The notes under the pieces: generated by a model
The model's input: the letters and a program-made list of their open reading frames with translations, nothing else
Told to the model about the DNA's origin: nothing
Database searches by the model: none
Part shown: one piece after another, positions 26,837 to 34,584 of the stretch
Position numbering within the stretch: position 1 is the stretch's first letter
Layout: each line of letters starts with the position of its first letter
Assembly: GCF_000316515.1 (NCBI RefSeq)
Contig: NC_019675.1
Coordinates: 2,381,964 to 2,445,963, forward strand
Length of the DNA stretch: 64,000 nt
Direction of reading: 5' to 3'
Source: Cyanobium gracile PCC 6307
GTDB taxonomy: Bacteria; Cyanobacteriota; Cyanobacteriia; PCC-6307; Cyanobiaceae
Made by a program: the position numbers and the translations under genes

Positions 26837-27268
26837 TTAGTTCTTCGGGCCGAGTCTTGGGTCGAGGCGGCGCACGGCCCGCTCCAGGGACGGGGCCAGG
26901 CCGCGCCGCTGCTGCAGCCTGGGACTCCAGATCCGGCCGCTGCGCAGCTCCTCCAGCCCGGCCAGCGCCATGTCCTGCCCCTCATTCAGCTGCAGCTCGC
27001 AGAGGGGCACGGTGAGGGGGCCGCGGAAGTAAAAGGCACTGAGCTGGTCGTCGTGGTGCTCGAACCAGAGGGGCAGTTCTGGCGCCTCCCAGCCGATCTC
27101 CTCGCCCAGCTCCCGCAGGATCGCCTGCTCCGGTCGCTCGCCCGGATCGAGGTGGCCGCCGAACAGGCCCCAGCAGCCCGGATGGACGATCCCCTCAATG
27201 TCGTCCCGGAGCTGCAGCAGCCAGCGGCCCTCGCGCTCCAGCATCGCCAGCGCCACCGCGAAGCTCAT
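26837..27268 (-). CDS. NUDIX hydrolase
   Basis: 143 residues with a complete NUDIX box (G-5x-E-7x-REUxEExGU): GHLDPGERPEQAILRELGEE and IGW. The preceding CWGLFGGH is also typical. It hydrolyses a nucleoside diphosphate linked to another group; the substrate is unknown. ATG 27268 starts the first strand (MSFAVALAMLEREG). It is divergent from a diguanylate cyclase gene. Confidence 0.9.
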   Translation of the reverse strand: MSFAVALAMLEREGRWLLQLRDDIEGIVHPGCWGLFGGHLDPGERPEQAILRELGEEIGWEAPELPLWFEHHDDQLSAFYFRGPLTVPLCELQLNEGQDMALAGLEELRSGRIWSPRLQQRRGLAPSLERAVRRLDPRLGPKN

Positions 27269-27395
27269 GGGTGGGGGCGGTGCATGGGGCGCAGGCCTGC
27301 GGTTGATGGGGGGATTCTGGCCGGGGCGGGGTGGGGTGATGGACGCCTGGTGTCCTCCGTTCCCTCCTACTTTTCCCCGGACTTTCCTCCAGCCC

Positions 27396-28220
27396 GTGAA
27401 CACTGCCGATCTCATCTTCCTGCTGCTGCGGGCCGCCACGGCGATGCTGTGCGGGGTGGCCGCGCGGGAGGCCTGGGAGCGCGCCCGCCTGCCGGGGCAG
27501 CCGCGGCAGCGGCGCTGGCGAGCCCGGTGCGGCGCGGCCGTGCTGCTGGCCCTGGGGGTGTTCGCCCTCGAGGACGGGGTGGGCGAGGCCCTGGGCCGGC
27601 CGGGCGAGCCGCTGCGCTGGCGCAGCTGGGTGTGGGTGATCCTCGATCTCTCCATCCCCGCCCAGGTGCTGGCGGTGCTGAGCACCCTGCGTCAGCGCGA
27701 CCGCCTGGAGGCCGAGCTGGCCGCTGCGGTGCGGAGCGATCCACTGACTCGCCTGCCCAACCGGACGGGCTTTGCCGAGGCGGCCACGGTGGCGCTGGCC
27801 TCCGCCGCCCGCGATGGCCGGCCGGTGGCGGCGGCCATGCTCGACATCGACTTCTTCAAGGCCATCAACGACGGCTGGGGCCATGGCGCCGGCGACGTGG
27901 TGCTCCGCGACGTGGCCGCCGCCATGCGGGCCGTGCTGCGCCCGGGCGATGTGCTGGCCCGCGTCGGCGGCGAGGAGTTCGCCCTGCTGCTGCCCGGTGT
28001 CGATGCGATGGGGGCCGGGCCCCTGCTGGAGCGGCTGCGGGCGGCCGCTGCGGCTGTGCCCCACCCAGGGGCGCCGGGGCAGCGCGTCACCCTCTCGGCC
28101 GGCGTGGCCATCGTGGAGGGCACGGGCCTGGCGGCCCTGGAGACTGGCCTGCGCAACGCCGACGGCGCCCTCTACGCCGCCAAGGCCGCCGGGCGGAACC
28201 GGGTGATGGTGGCGGGCTGA
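27396..28220 (+). CDS. Membrane diguanylate cyclase (GGDEF)
   Basis: About 274 residues. The N-terminal part has two or three hydrophobic segments (LIFLLLRAATAML, VLLALGVFAL, VWVILDLSIPAQVLAVL). The GGDEF domain starts at SDPLTRLPNRTGF, has the metal-site MLDIDFFKAIND and the active loop RVGGEEFALLL. It should make c-di-GMP. GTG 27396 is the favoured start, with ATG 27339 as alternative. It has no recognisable sensor domain. Confidence 0.88.
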   Translation: MNTADLIFLLLRAATAMLCGVAAREAWERARLPGQPRQRRWRARCGAAVLLALGVFALEDGVGEALGRPGEPLRWRSWVWVILDLSIPAQVLAVLSTLRQRDRLEAELAAAVRSDPLTRLPNRTGFAEAATVALASAARDGRPVAAAMLDIDFFKAINDGWGHGAGDVVLRDVAAAMRAVLRPGDVLARVGGEEFALLLPGVDAMGAGPLLERLRAAAAAVPHPGAPGQRVTLSAGVAIVEGTGLAALETGLRNADGALYAAKAAGRNRVMVAG

Positions 28221-28253
28221 GGGCGACAGTGCGGCCTTCTGCCCCACACCGAG

Positions 28254-28412
28254 GTGGTCTTTCGTGTCGAAGAGGGGCGGGTTCTGCTGGAGAAGGCCCC
28301 TGAGCAGATGGAGCCCGGGGTTGAGGCGATCCAGCGGCTGCGCCGGGCACGGCTGTGCACCCGCCTCAGTACCGATGAACTGCTCGCTCTCACCCGGGGA
28401 GATGGGGGCTGA
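28254..28412 (+). pseudogene. 5'-truncated VapB/AbrB-type antitoxin
   Basis: The frame VVFRVEEGRVLLEKA, followed by a helical tail ending LALTRGDGG, matches the second half of an AbrB/SpoVT-fold antitoxin and its toxin-binding tail. The first half of the swapped hairpin (the usual IPK...LGL region) is missing: the frame is closed by the TGA of the diguanylate cyclase gene 33 bp upstream. Its stop overlaps the toxin start (TGATG). It may still neutralise the toxin through its tail, but DNA binding should be lost. Confidence 0.6.
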
Positions 28413-28810
28413 TGGTGCTGGTCGACTCCAACGTGATCCTGGACGTCGCCACCGACGACCCCCGCTGGAGCCGCTGGAGTTCCCATCAACTTTGCCACTG
28501 GTTGGACCACGGACCGGTGGTGATCAACGCGATCATCTATGGCGAGATTGCCTTTGCCTGCGAGACGATTGAGTCGGTGGATGAGCTGCTGCCTCCCCAT
28601 CTGTTCGACTATCGGGCCCTGCCACGGGAGGCGGCGTACCTGGCCGCTCGGGCCCATGCCGACGACCGCAGCCGCGGCGGAGAGCGGCGCACGATCCTGC
28701 CGGATTTCCTGATCGGTGCCCATGCCCTGGTGGAGCGCCTGCCGCTGCTCACCCGGGATCAGCGCCGCTACCGGCAGGCGTTCCCGGGGTTGGAGCTGAT
28801 CAGCCCCTGA
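28412..28810 (+). CDS. PIN-domain toxin (VapC type)
   Basis: 132 residues. VLVDSNVILDVATDD holds the first acidic residue, then NAIIYGEIAF with Glu, LPDFLIGAHAL with Asp, and LLTRDQRRYRQAFPGLEL at the end. This is the complete PIN set, so it is probably an active RNase. Its ATG overlaps the stop of the truncated antitoxin gene upstream. Confidence 0.85.
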   Translation: MVLVDSNVILDVATDDPRWSRWSSHQLCHWLDHGPVVINAIIYGEIAFACETIESVDELLPPHLFDYRALPREAAYLAARAHADDRSRGGERRTILPDFLIGAHALVERLPLLTRDQRRYRQAFPGLELISP

Positions 28811-28866
28811 ACGGCTGGACCAGGACGGGATGGATAGCCCCTCAGCCGATCCCCCCCCACCGGCCA

Positions 28867-29386
28867 TCAGGCCGCCGCGGCCACCAGCTCCGCCTCGTTG
28901 CAGCCCGCTGCGCGCTGCAGCTCCGCCGCCTGGCTGTCGAGCAAGGCGCCGGGCAGCGCGTCCCCCAGGGGCCTGGCGCAGCAGGTCGCTGGCGGTGAAG
29001 GCGGCCGAGGCCTCCGCCAGCAGCGCCGCCCCGTCGCGCCGGACACTCAGGTGCAGGTGGCCGCCGTTGCCCACCCGCTCCAGGCTGGGCTTGGGGCTGA
29101 AGCTGCAGCGCCAGTCGAAGCGGCGCGTCACCCGTTGGATCAGCAGCCTGGCGTGCACCAGCTGGTCGGTGGCCTCCAGGAGCGTGCCCGGCGCCAGCGA
29201 CAGCTCGAACTGGCGCCGTACACCGGGTGGCACTGCAGCCAGGGCCGGCCAGCTGCCTCCAGGGCATCCAGCAGGGCCGGGGTGCCCTCGGCAGCGGGGC
29301 TGGCCACCAGCCACTCCACCTTGAAGCCGGCCCGCAACTCCACCCCGGCCCGCTGCAGCTGCACCATCTGGCGGCGGCAGAAGTGC
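28867..29386 (-). pseudogene. Glutamine synthetase family pseudogene
   Basis: Three pieces of one gene in two or more frames. From about 29386 to 29212 the frame reads MVQLQRAGVELRAGFKVEW and PALLDALEAAGRPWLQCHP. A one-base shift at about 29212 is followed by QFELSLAPGTLLEATDQLVH and VGNGGHLHLSV, the catalytic-domain signature of the glutamine synthetase / gamma-glutamyl-amine ligase family. A second shift at about 28963 leads to LGDALPGALLDSQ and a TGA at 28867. The N-terminal domain and much of the C-terminal part are gone, so it is dead. Confidence 0.75.
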
Positions 29387-29546
29387 CGACCGCGGCTACC
29401 GGCTGGTGTGCGTCCCCGACGCCTGCCAGGCGGTGACCCCGGAGCGCCATGCCGCCGCCCTGGCGTGCTTTGCCGGCTACGGCGAGCAGATCAGCTGCGG
29501 GGAGTTCGTTGCAGCCATGGTCCTAGCCGCAAGCGGACTAAGTTGA
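29376..29546 (+). pseudogene. 3' fragment of an isochorismatase-like hydrolase
   Basis: The frame ADRGYRLVCVPDACQAV, TPERHAAALACFAGYGEQIS and FVAAMVLAASGLS to TGA at 29546 is the C-terminal third of the cysteine-hydrolase (isochorismatase) family. The catalytic Asp, Lys and Cys parts are absent. It meets the glutamine synthetase fragment head to head at about 29380, so the junction marks a deletion or recombination. Confidence 0.65.
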
Positions 29547-29566
29547 AGGGGCTGCGTGTCGCCGCC

Positions 29567-29794
29567 ATGCAGGTCAACCTCCATGACGCCAAGACCCACC
29601 TCTCCCGCTATGTGGCCCAGGCGCTGGAAGGGGAGGAGGTGGTGATCGCCAAGGCAGGGCGCCCCTTGGTGCGGCTGGTGCCGGTGGCGGCGGCTCCCGA
29701 ACCCCGCCGGGGCGGCTTCCTGGAGGGGGGCGCGGTTCTGGGCGCCGATCTCAAGGCCGATCTCGCCGCCGCGATCGACGGCCTGTTCGGCTGA
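29567..29794 (+). CDS. Phd/YefM-type antitoxin
   Basis: 75 residues. MQVNLHDAKTHLSRYVAQAL and EEVVIAKAGRPLVRLVPV are the Phd/YefM fold; the tail (FLEGGAVLGADLKADLAAAI) wraps the toxin. It is followed 10 bp later by its PIN-type toxin gene. As in other such pairs it should bind the operon's own promoter. Confidence 0.88.
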   Translation: MQVNLHDAKTHLSRYVAQALEGEEVVIAKAGRPLVRLVPVAAAPEPRRGGFLEGGAVLGADLKADLAAAIDGLFG

Positions 29795-29804
29795 TCCGCA
29801 CGCC

Positions 29805-30248
29805 GTGAGCTGCAGCGAACCCCGATCCGACCCCCAGGCCCTGCTGCTCGATACCCAGCTCCTGCTCTGGTGGGCGATCGAACCGCGTCGGCTGCCGGCC
29901 GGGACGGCGAGCCTGTTGGCGGATCCTTCCCAGCCCCTGGTGTTCAGCGTCGTGAGTCTGTGGGAAGTGGCGATCAAGTCGTCCCTGGGCCGGGCCGATT
30001 TCCAGGTGGAGGCCGCCGCCCTGCGGCTTGGCCTGCTGGGGCAGGGATTCCGCGAACTGCCCGTCCGCGCCGAACACGCACTGGCGGTGCAGCACCTGCC
30101 CTGGATCCACCGCGACCCCTACCGCTGCGCGGAAGAGTTCGTCTTTGACCGCCTCTTGGTGGTGCAGGCCCAGCTGGAGGGCCTGAGGCTCCTGAGCGCC
30201 GACCACACCCTCGTGGCCTACGGAGAGCACGTGCAGGTCGCGGGCTGA
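29805..30248 (+). CDS. PIN-domain toxin with small insertion
   Basis: 147 residues starting with GTG. ALLLDTQLLLWWAIEP, FSVVSLWEVAIKSSLG and the C-terminal LLVVQAQLEGLRLLSAD show a PIN toxin of the Phd-linked type. In relatives the third acidic motif reads HRDPFDRLL. Here HRDP and FDRLL are separated by eight extra residues (YRCAEEFV), a 24-bp in-frame insertion next to the active site. Activity is therefore uncertain. Confidence 0.82.
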   Translation: MSCSEPRSDPQALLLDTQLLLWWAIEPRRLPAGTASLLADPSQPLVFSVVSLWEVAIKSSLGRADFQVEAAALRLGLLGQGFRELPVRAEHALAVQHLPWIHRDPYRCAEEFVFDRLLVVQAQLEGLRLLSADHTLVAYGEHVQVAG

Positions 30249-30255
30249 TCCCCCC

Positions 30256-30603
30256 TCAGGGGCTCGGCTCCGGGTCGTAGTACACGCCGGAGGCGTTGAA
30301 CGGGGGCACGGTGGTGACGTATTCCGTCGTCAGGGTGGCGGGGTCGAAGGCGATGATCGTCCGGGTCCGGTCGAGCCACTGCACCCGTTCGGCGCCGGTG
30401 ACCGTCAGGGTCGCCACCCAGGGGCCCACGACGCTGTCGTTGAGATCGAAGTCGCCTCCCTCGGGGTGCCGCTCGTAGAGCTTGACGACGCCATGGGCCA
30501 GGACCCGGTCGGGGTCGCACAGCCAGTAGCCGGTGCGGCCGGCCAGGATGATTTCGGAGACGCGGGAGTGCCCGGCCGCGGCGAAGCTGAGGTGGACGGC
30601 CAT
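30256..30603 (-). CDS. Hypothetical protein, 115 aa
   Basis: Begins MAVHLSFAAAGHSRVSEIIL and ends FNASGVYYDPEPSP. It has alternating beta strands and short charged loops (TGYWLCDPDRVLAHGVVKLY), suggesting a small beta-rich fold; no membrane segment or signal peptide. Family not recognised. It converges with the toxin gene to the left and is 134 bp downstream of the LuxR-type gene. Confidence 0.5.
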   Translation of the reverse strand: MAVHLSFAAAGHSRVSEIILAGRTGYWLCDPDRVLAHGVVKLYERHPEGGDFDLNDSVVGPWVATLTVTGAERVQWLDRTRTIIAFDPATLTTEYVTTVPPFNASGVYYDPEPSP

Positions 30604-30737
30604 GGTGCGCTGATCTGCTGCTGGGGTCGCGCGGGGGGCCGGGAGGCCGCTCGGGTCATCCCCTGACCTGACAATCTTCTCCTGGAGCACCCTCGGCCCG
30701 CATCCCCAGAACGGGGGATTGCGGCAGACCCGGCGGC

Positions 30738-31448
30738 TCAGCCGGTGACCGGGGTGCGAGCCTCCAAAGCCGATTCCAGGTTGATCAGCCCGGCGGCGAT
30801 CGACTTGACGACGGCCTTGGTGCGGTTGTCGACCTGGAGCTTCTGGAAGATGTGCTTCACGTGGGTTCTGACGGTTTCGGGGCTGACCACCAGCTCCTGG
30901 CTGATCCGCTGGTCGGTCAGACCCAGCATCAGGTGGTTCAGCACCACCCGTTCGCGCTCGGTCAGCGGTTCGATCGGGGCCACGGGCGGCTGTTGCCGCA
31001 GCACCGCCGCCACCGGCTCGGGGTAGTAGATGCCGCCGCCGGCCACCACCCGCAGCGCCGGCATGAACAGGCCCGATTCGAAGCAGATGCCGTTGCAGCC
31101 CCGGGCCAGGGCCTCCCGCACCAGGTCCTCGTTGGCATCGTCGGCGATCAGCAGGGTCCGGATGGCGGGGTCCAGCGCTTCCGTGCGCTCCACCAGCGAG
31201 AGCCCGGTGCCCTCCTGCAGCCGCTGGCTGACCACCAGCAGCGACGGCCGCTGTCGCTCCACCAGCCGGAAGCCCTCCTCCTCTGTCGTGGCGGCCCCCA
31301 CCAGACTCTTCTGGACCGGGGTGATGCACATGAAGGCCCCCAGCCATTTCATGTGCTCCAGGCAGGCCACCGTGGTCAGGCCGGCAAGGATGTCCTCCAG
31401 CTCCACCAGCAGGGTGGGGATCCCGGGGATGAGATCCGTGAGGTCCAC
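30738..31448 (-). CDS. LuxR-family regulator with receiver-like domain
   Basis: 236 residues. The C-terminal HTH (PLTERERVVLNHLMLGLTDQ, SPETVRTHVKHIFQKLQV) is a standard LuxR/GerE domain. The N-terminal half has a receiver-like beta-alpha pattern, but the phospho-acceptor strand reads SLLVVSQRL, with Ser where Asp is expected, so it probably is not phosphorylated there. Target genes unknown. Confidence 0.82.
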   Translation of the reverse strand: MDLTDLIPGIPTLLVELEDILAGLTTVACLEHMKWLGAFMCITPVQKSLVGAATTEEEGFRLVERQRPSLLVVSQRLQEGTGLSLVERTEALDPAIRTLLIADDANEDLVREALARGCNGICFESGLFMPALRVVAGGGIYYPEPVAAVLRQQPPVAPIEPLTERERVVLNHLMLGLTDQRISQELVVSPETVRTHVKHIFQKLQVDNRTKAVVKSIAAGLINLESALEARTPVTG

Positions 31449-31529
31449 GGCTGGAGGAACATGCGGAGCTCATGATGGCTCGCACGGGGTCGGGCTGGGT
31501 CCCGCTGGGTCCCGCTGGGTCCGTCTGGC

Positions 31530-32690
31530 TCAGAGAGGATCGGCCCCTTCGCCGAGGATCGCGAGGTAGGAGTCGTAGGCGAACACCCGGTTGCGCCGAC
31601 CTCCGGTGATTTCCCGGGCGATCCCCAGAGAGACCAGCCGCTCCACGGCCTTCGCTGCTGTGGGGAAGCTCAACTGGGCCCGGGCCGCGAGCTGGGGAAT
31701 CCCGATCAGGGGCCGCTGCCTCAGCGCTGCCAACACCTGCCGCACGCTGACGCCCGATCGTCCCCGCACCGTGAGCTTGGCCTCGTCGGCCTGGAACAGG
31801 GCCAGCAGCCGGTGGGCTGCGTCCACCGCAGCGGCCGCGGTCCTTTCGACGCCTTCCAGGAAGAACAGGACCCACGCCTCCCAGTCACCGTCGCGTCGCA
31901 CCGCATCGAGGAGTTCGTAGTAGCGGCTGCGGTGCTGCTTGAAGAACAGGCTGAGGTAGAGGAGCGGCTGGCGCAGCAGGCCGCCGTCCACCAGCATCAG
32001 CACGATCAGCAACCGCCCGAGGCGGCCGTTGCCATCCAGAAACGGGTGGATCGTCTCGAACTGGACATGGGCAAGCGCCGCCTTCACCAGCAGGGGGAGG
32101 TCGCCCTCGGCATGGAGGAACCGCTCCAGCTCGGCCATACAGCTGTCCACCCGTCCCGGTGGTGGTGGCACGAAGCGGGCGTTGCCCGGCCTGGTACCGC
32201 CGATCCAGTTCTGGCTGCGCCGGAACTCTCCCGGCTGCCGATCGACCCCTCGCCCACGGGCGAGCAGTACGGCGTGGATCTCCTTCAGCAAGCGGGACGA
32301 GAGAGGGAAGCCGCTGGCCAGCCGGGTCAGGCCGTATTCCAGCGCCGCCACGTAGCTGGACACCTCCACCACATCATCGAAAGGAACCCCGGGAGCCTCC
32401 GCCAGCTCGAACAGCAGCAGATCCGACAGGGAGGACTGGGTGCCCTCGATCTGGCTGGAGAGCAGGGCTTCGCGGCGGACGTAGGCGTAGAGGAACAGGT
32501 CGGGATCGGGAAGCAGGCTTGCCACGCCATCGAGGCGCCCACAGGCCAGGAGGGCGCGATCGTGCAGGGCCAGCCCCAGACGGCCCAGCTTGAGCGGGGG
32601 CAGGGGTGGCAGTGGATCCGGTACGAACGCCCTGACGGGCTCCCCGGCGGTGCTGGTGATTTCCAGGTGGCCTGTGGCTTCCCGTTTCAT
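31530..32690 (-). CDS. Fic family protein with C-terminal winged helix
   Basis: 386 residues. The Fic motif HPFLDGNGRLGR starts at H215, giving catalytic His and the anion-binding GNGR. Upstream, SSQIEGT near residue 78 is the autoinhibitory (S/T)xxxE(G/N) helix, which makes this a class II Fic protein. It should transfer AMP to a protein target when the inhibitory Glu82 is displaced. The C-terminal 80 residues look like a winged helix (LIGIPQLAARAQLSFPTAAK), so it may bind its own promoter. An inverted repeat lies just upstream. Confidence 0.9.
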   Translation of the reverse strand: MKREATGHLEITSTAGEPVRAFVPDPLPPLPPLKLGRLGLALHDRALLACGRLDGVASLLPDPDLFLYAYVRREALLSSQIEGTQSSLSDLLLFELAEAPGVPFDDVVEVSSYVAALEYGLTRLASGFPLSSRLLKEIHAVLLARGRGVDRQPGEFRRSQNWIGGTRPGNARFVPPPPGRVDSCMAELERFLHAEGDLPLLVKAALAHVQFETIHPFLDGNGRLGRLLIVLMLVDGGLLRQPLLYLSLFFKQHRSRYYELLDAVRRDGDWEAWVLFFLEGVERTAAAAVDAAHRLLALFQADEAKLTVRGRSGVSVRQVLAALRQRPLIGIPQLAARAQLSFPTAAKAVERLVSLGIAREITGGRRNRVFAYDSYLAILGEGADPL

Positions 32691-32711
32691 CTCCTGTGGG
32701 GGAGGCCTTAC

Positions 32712-32738
32712 CTTGAATAAGCGGAAGCCTAATTCAAG
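32712..32738. promoter_or_regulatory. Inverted repeat upstream of the Fic gene
   Basis: CTTGAAT and ATTCAAG, a perfect 7-bp palindromic pair separated by 13 bp, centred about 35 bp upstream of the Fic start codon. The size and place fit an operator, perhaps for the Fic protein's own winged helix. Confidence 0.5.
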
Positions 32739-32802
32739 CGAAACGGCATTTCCTTTAACAAGACTGGCGACCCCCTGGTTCTGGTGGTCCGCCAGGCGTG
32801 CG

Positions 32803-33143
32803 TCAGTCAGCCCCGATCAGCTGGGCCTCGAGTCCCAGCTGCCGGGCGGCCCTCATGAACGGCGCATCCAGGCGTCGGCATTGCGGAAGTCCTGGGGTTG
32901 CACCTCCAGAATCAGAAACCCTGGGGCCAGGCTGCGTTCGAAGCCTTCGAGCACCGCCTCGGCCTGCAAGGGACTCAGGGCACCGGTGCGCACCTTCATC
33001 CCGAGAGCGGAATGGAGCTCGGTGGCACTCCAGGGGCTGATCGCCAGTGGCGCAGGGGCCTCTTCGAGAAAGGTCGCGGCGGCGTCGGAGTGGTGCTCCG
33101 GTATGAGGGCCGCCAGCAGCACGCAGGTGTCCACGAACAGCAT
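32803..33143 (-). pseudogene. Decayed PIN-domain toxin
   Basis: The first 93 residues (MLFVDTCVLLAALIPEHHSD, AISPWSATELHSALG, DFRNADAWMRRS) are a good PIN N-terminus, but the frame stops at 32853. In the next frame the expected end follows at once (AARQLGLEAQLIGAD, stop at 32803). The middle with the last acidic residues (the usual ADALHLA and LLTxD part) is missing. A deletion of about 30 codons plus a frameshift has inactivated it. Confidence 0.72.
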
Positions 33144-33391
33144 CAGGAGCCGACGTCATCCCGCAGGGCGCGCATCGTCTCCACGCCGCTGGTGGCCTGA
33201 TGGGGCAGGGAGTCCCGCAGAGGCTGGAGCTAGGGCAAGAGATCGCGCACGGCCTGCCGGGGAACCAGCTCAGCGATGGCTTTGCCGCGGCGGGTGATCA
33301 CCACCGGCTGGCCTTGCTCCACCACGTCGAGCAGGCTCGACCGCTGGACTTTGGCCTCCGCCACCGTGACCTGTCGCATGGTGTTGGTCAT
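33143..33391 (-). pseudogene. Phd/YefM antitoxin interrupted by an in-frame TAG
   Basis: MTNTMRQVTVAEAKVQRSSL and GQPVVITRRGKAIAELVP form a normal Phd-type antitoxin. A TAG at 33230-33232 interrupts it after RQAVRDLLP. The same frame continues (LQPLRDSLPHQATSG, MRALRDDVGS) and ends in a TGA that overlaps the toxin ATG at 33143. So the toxin-binding tail is cut off unless the amber is read through. Both members of this pair are broken. Confidence 0.72.
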
Positions 33392-33549
33392 CGCGATGAC
33401 CAACTTCAGGGCTTCTCGTGGGGCGGTGCCCCGGCAGTAATTGGCCAACACGCGCCGTCTGTACATGCCCCCTCGTGCCACCAGCCGCGCCGGCAGGAGG
33501 GTCGGAGGGGAGATGGTGCCCTGCATCTGCCACTGCAAAAATGGCGAAA

Positions 33550-33972
33550 TCAGCTGGACAGCGGCGTGCAGCTTTGCCGAATCCAGATCGAGAGTTCTTC
33601 AAGCATCTGATCACGCTGTGCAGGGGAGGTTTCTGCAATCTGCCACAGGCGCTGCTCCGCCTCTTCATGGCGGGGCTTCCACTCAAACCCATTCGCCCGC
33701 AGGACCATCTTCACGGAGAAGAACGCCACCCGCTTGTTGCCATCGGGTAAGGGGTGGCCCTTCGCAAAGGCGTAGGCCACCACAGCAGCCAACAGAGCGA
33801 TGTCCGCCTCAGGCCTGAAGGTGTGGAATGTCAGGACCTCCTCCAGAGCGGTTTCGATCCTGCGTGGATCAGGCGTTACCTGGAGACCACCATGCTTGTT
33901 GATCGTCGCCGCATGGACCCGTGCAATCTCAAAAGGGCCTGGGAGGATCAGGGTCCCAGGCGCAATCCTCAC
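33550..33972 (-). CDS. Doc-type toxin (Fic fold)
   Basis: 140 residues with the Doc motif HPLPDGNKR starting at H73, preceded by the usual helical region and followed by a helix (VAFFSVKMVLRANGFEW). Doc proteins phosphorylate EF-Tu; others of the fold transfer AMP. It starts inside the end of the small upstream gene (4-bp overlap), which should encode its antitoxin. Confidence 0.87.
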   Translation of the reverse strand: MRIAPGTLILPGPFEIARVHAATINKHGGLQVTPDPRRIETALEEVLTFHTFRPEADIALLAAVVAYAFAKGHPLPDGNKRVAFFSVKMVLRANGFEWKPRHEEAEQRLWQIAETSPAQRDQMLEELSIWIRQSCTPLSS

Positions 33973-34193
33973 TGAGCCAGCGAACGGAAGACGTCGTCGT
34001 ACTCGTCCATGAACGCCAGAGCGTCATCGATGAGTTCCTGGCGCACTCCATACCGCGCAGTGAGGGGCGGGAGAGCGCCTGGCCGGGGAGGCTCAACAGA
34101 GGGCGCGCTGCTCTGACCGGCAACCTTGCTCTTCCAGATGGGAGAGGCATCGGTAGCCATGGCCGGTAGCTCAGGTTCCAGTGAGATTGACAC
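33969..34193 (-). CDS. Probable antitoxin of the Doc toxin
   Basis: 74 residues (or 63 from ATG 34160). The N-terminal half is Pro/Ser-rich and disordered-looking. The C-terminal half is an acidic helix (ELIDDALAFMDEYDDVFRSL) that could fill the Fic groove. It does not show the Phd DNA-binding fold. The 4-bp overlap with the toxin is the main reason for calling it an antitoxin. Its start lies only 70 bp from the left att site. Confidence 0.6.
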   Translation of the reverse strand: MSISLEPELPAMATDASPIWKSKVAGQSSAPSVEPPRPGALPPLTARYGVRQELIDDALAFMDEYDDVFRSLAQ

Positions 34194-34262
34194 TAGCCGT
34201 GATCGTCAACCTTCCGGGTGGCCGGAGTGGCAGGGATGCCCGCCTTTGCTGGGATCTGAGCG

Positions 34263-34308
34263 ATGCCCGATGCCGGTTTCGAACCAGCGACATCCTGCTT
34301 GTAAGGCA
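34263..34308 (+). repeat. attL: 46-bp copy of the tRNA-Val 3' segment
   Basis: Identical to 43883-43928. It contains the T arm, variable loop and anticodon-stem/loop part of the tRNA but not the 5' third, so it is not a gene. It marks the left end of the integrated element. Confidence 0.93.
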
Positions 34309-34584
34309 TTGCATTGCGCCAGTGACCAGAACGACTATGGGGGAATCCTGCATTTTGTTGCGCAGGATCGTGCGTATTTCTGCTTCGGCTTGTTCAATGC
34401 ACCCACGCCGCCCAGCCGATCTCTGTGCTCATCAACGAAGGTGAAGGTGAGATTGTGAAGCAATCCTGCGCGCCCCAGCTCGTCTAAGATGTGTGATCAG
34501 ATACAAAAGATGGCGGCGTAGATGTCTTGCGGGCCGCCACAGCCCTGCCTTTGGGCTAAACGATTAGAGTGTGGTGAAAGCTAG
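34309..34584. other. Left end of the element, non-coding
   Basis: 276 bp without a convincing gene. It holds the motif TGCGCA-N6-TGCGTA at 34359-34376 and a 7-bp stem-loop (ATCCTGC at 34345, GCAGGAT at 34362). It is less GC-rich than its surroundings. Confidence 0.5.
34359..34376. repeat. TGCGCA-N6-TGCGYR motif, copy 1
   Basis: TGCGCA, GGATCG, TGCGTA; 51 bp inside attL. Related copies lie at 40566 and 43782. It may be a recombinase arm site or an operator. Confidence 0.5.

Noticed and set aside
31495-31524. Short tandem repeat CTGGGTCCCG as a possible regulatory array
   Set aside because: Only about three imperfect copies between two stops; looks like local slippage.
30256-31875. A 539-codon frame across the LuxR gene and its downstream gene
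   Set aside because: The LuxR domain is read in another frame; only the last 115 codons look real and are listed separately.
34263-34308. A second tRNA-Val gene
   Set aside because: Only the 3' 46 bp are present; no acceptor 5' strand or D arm.
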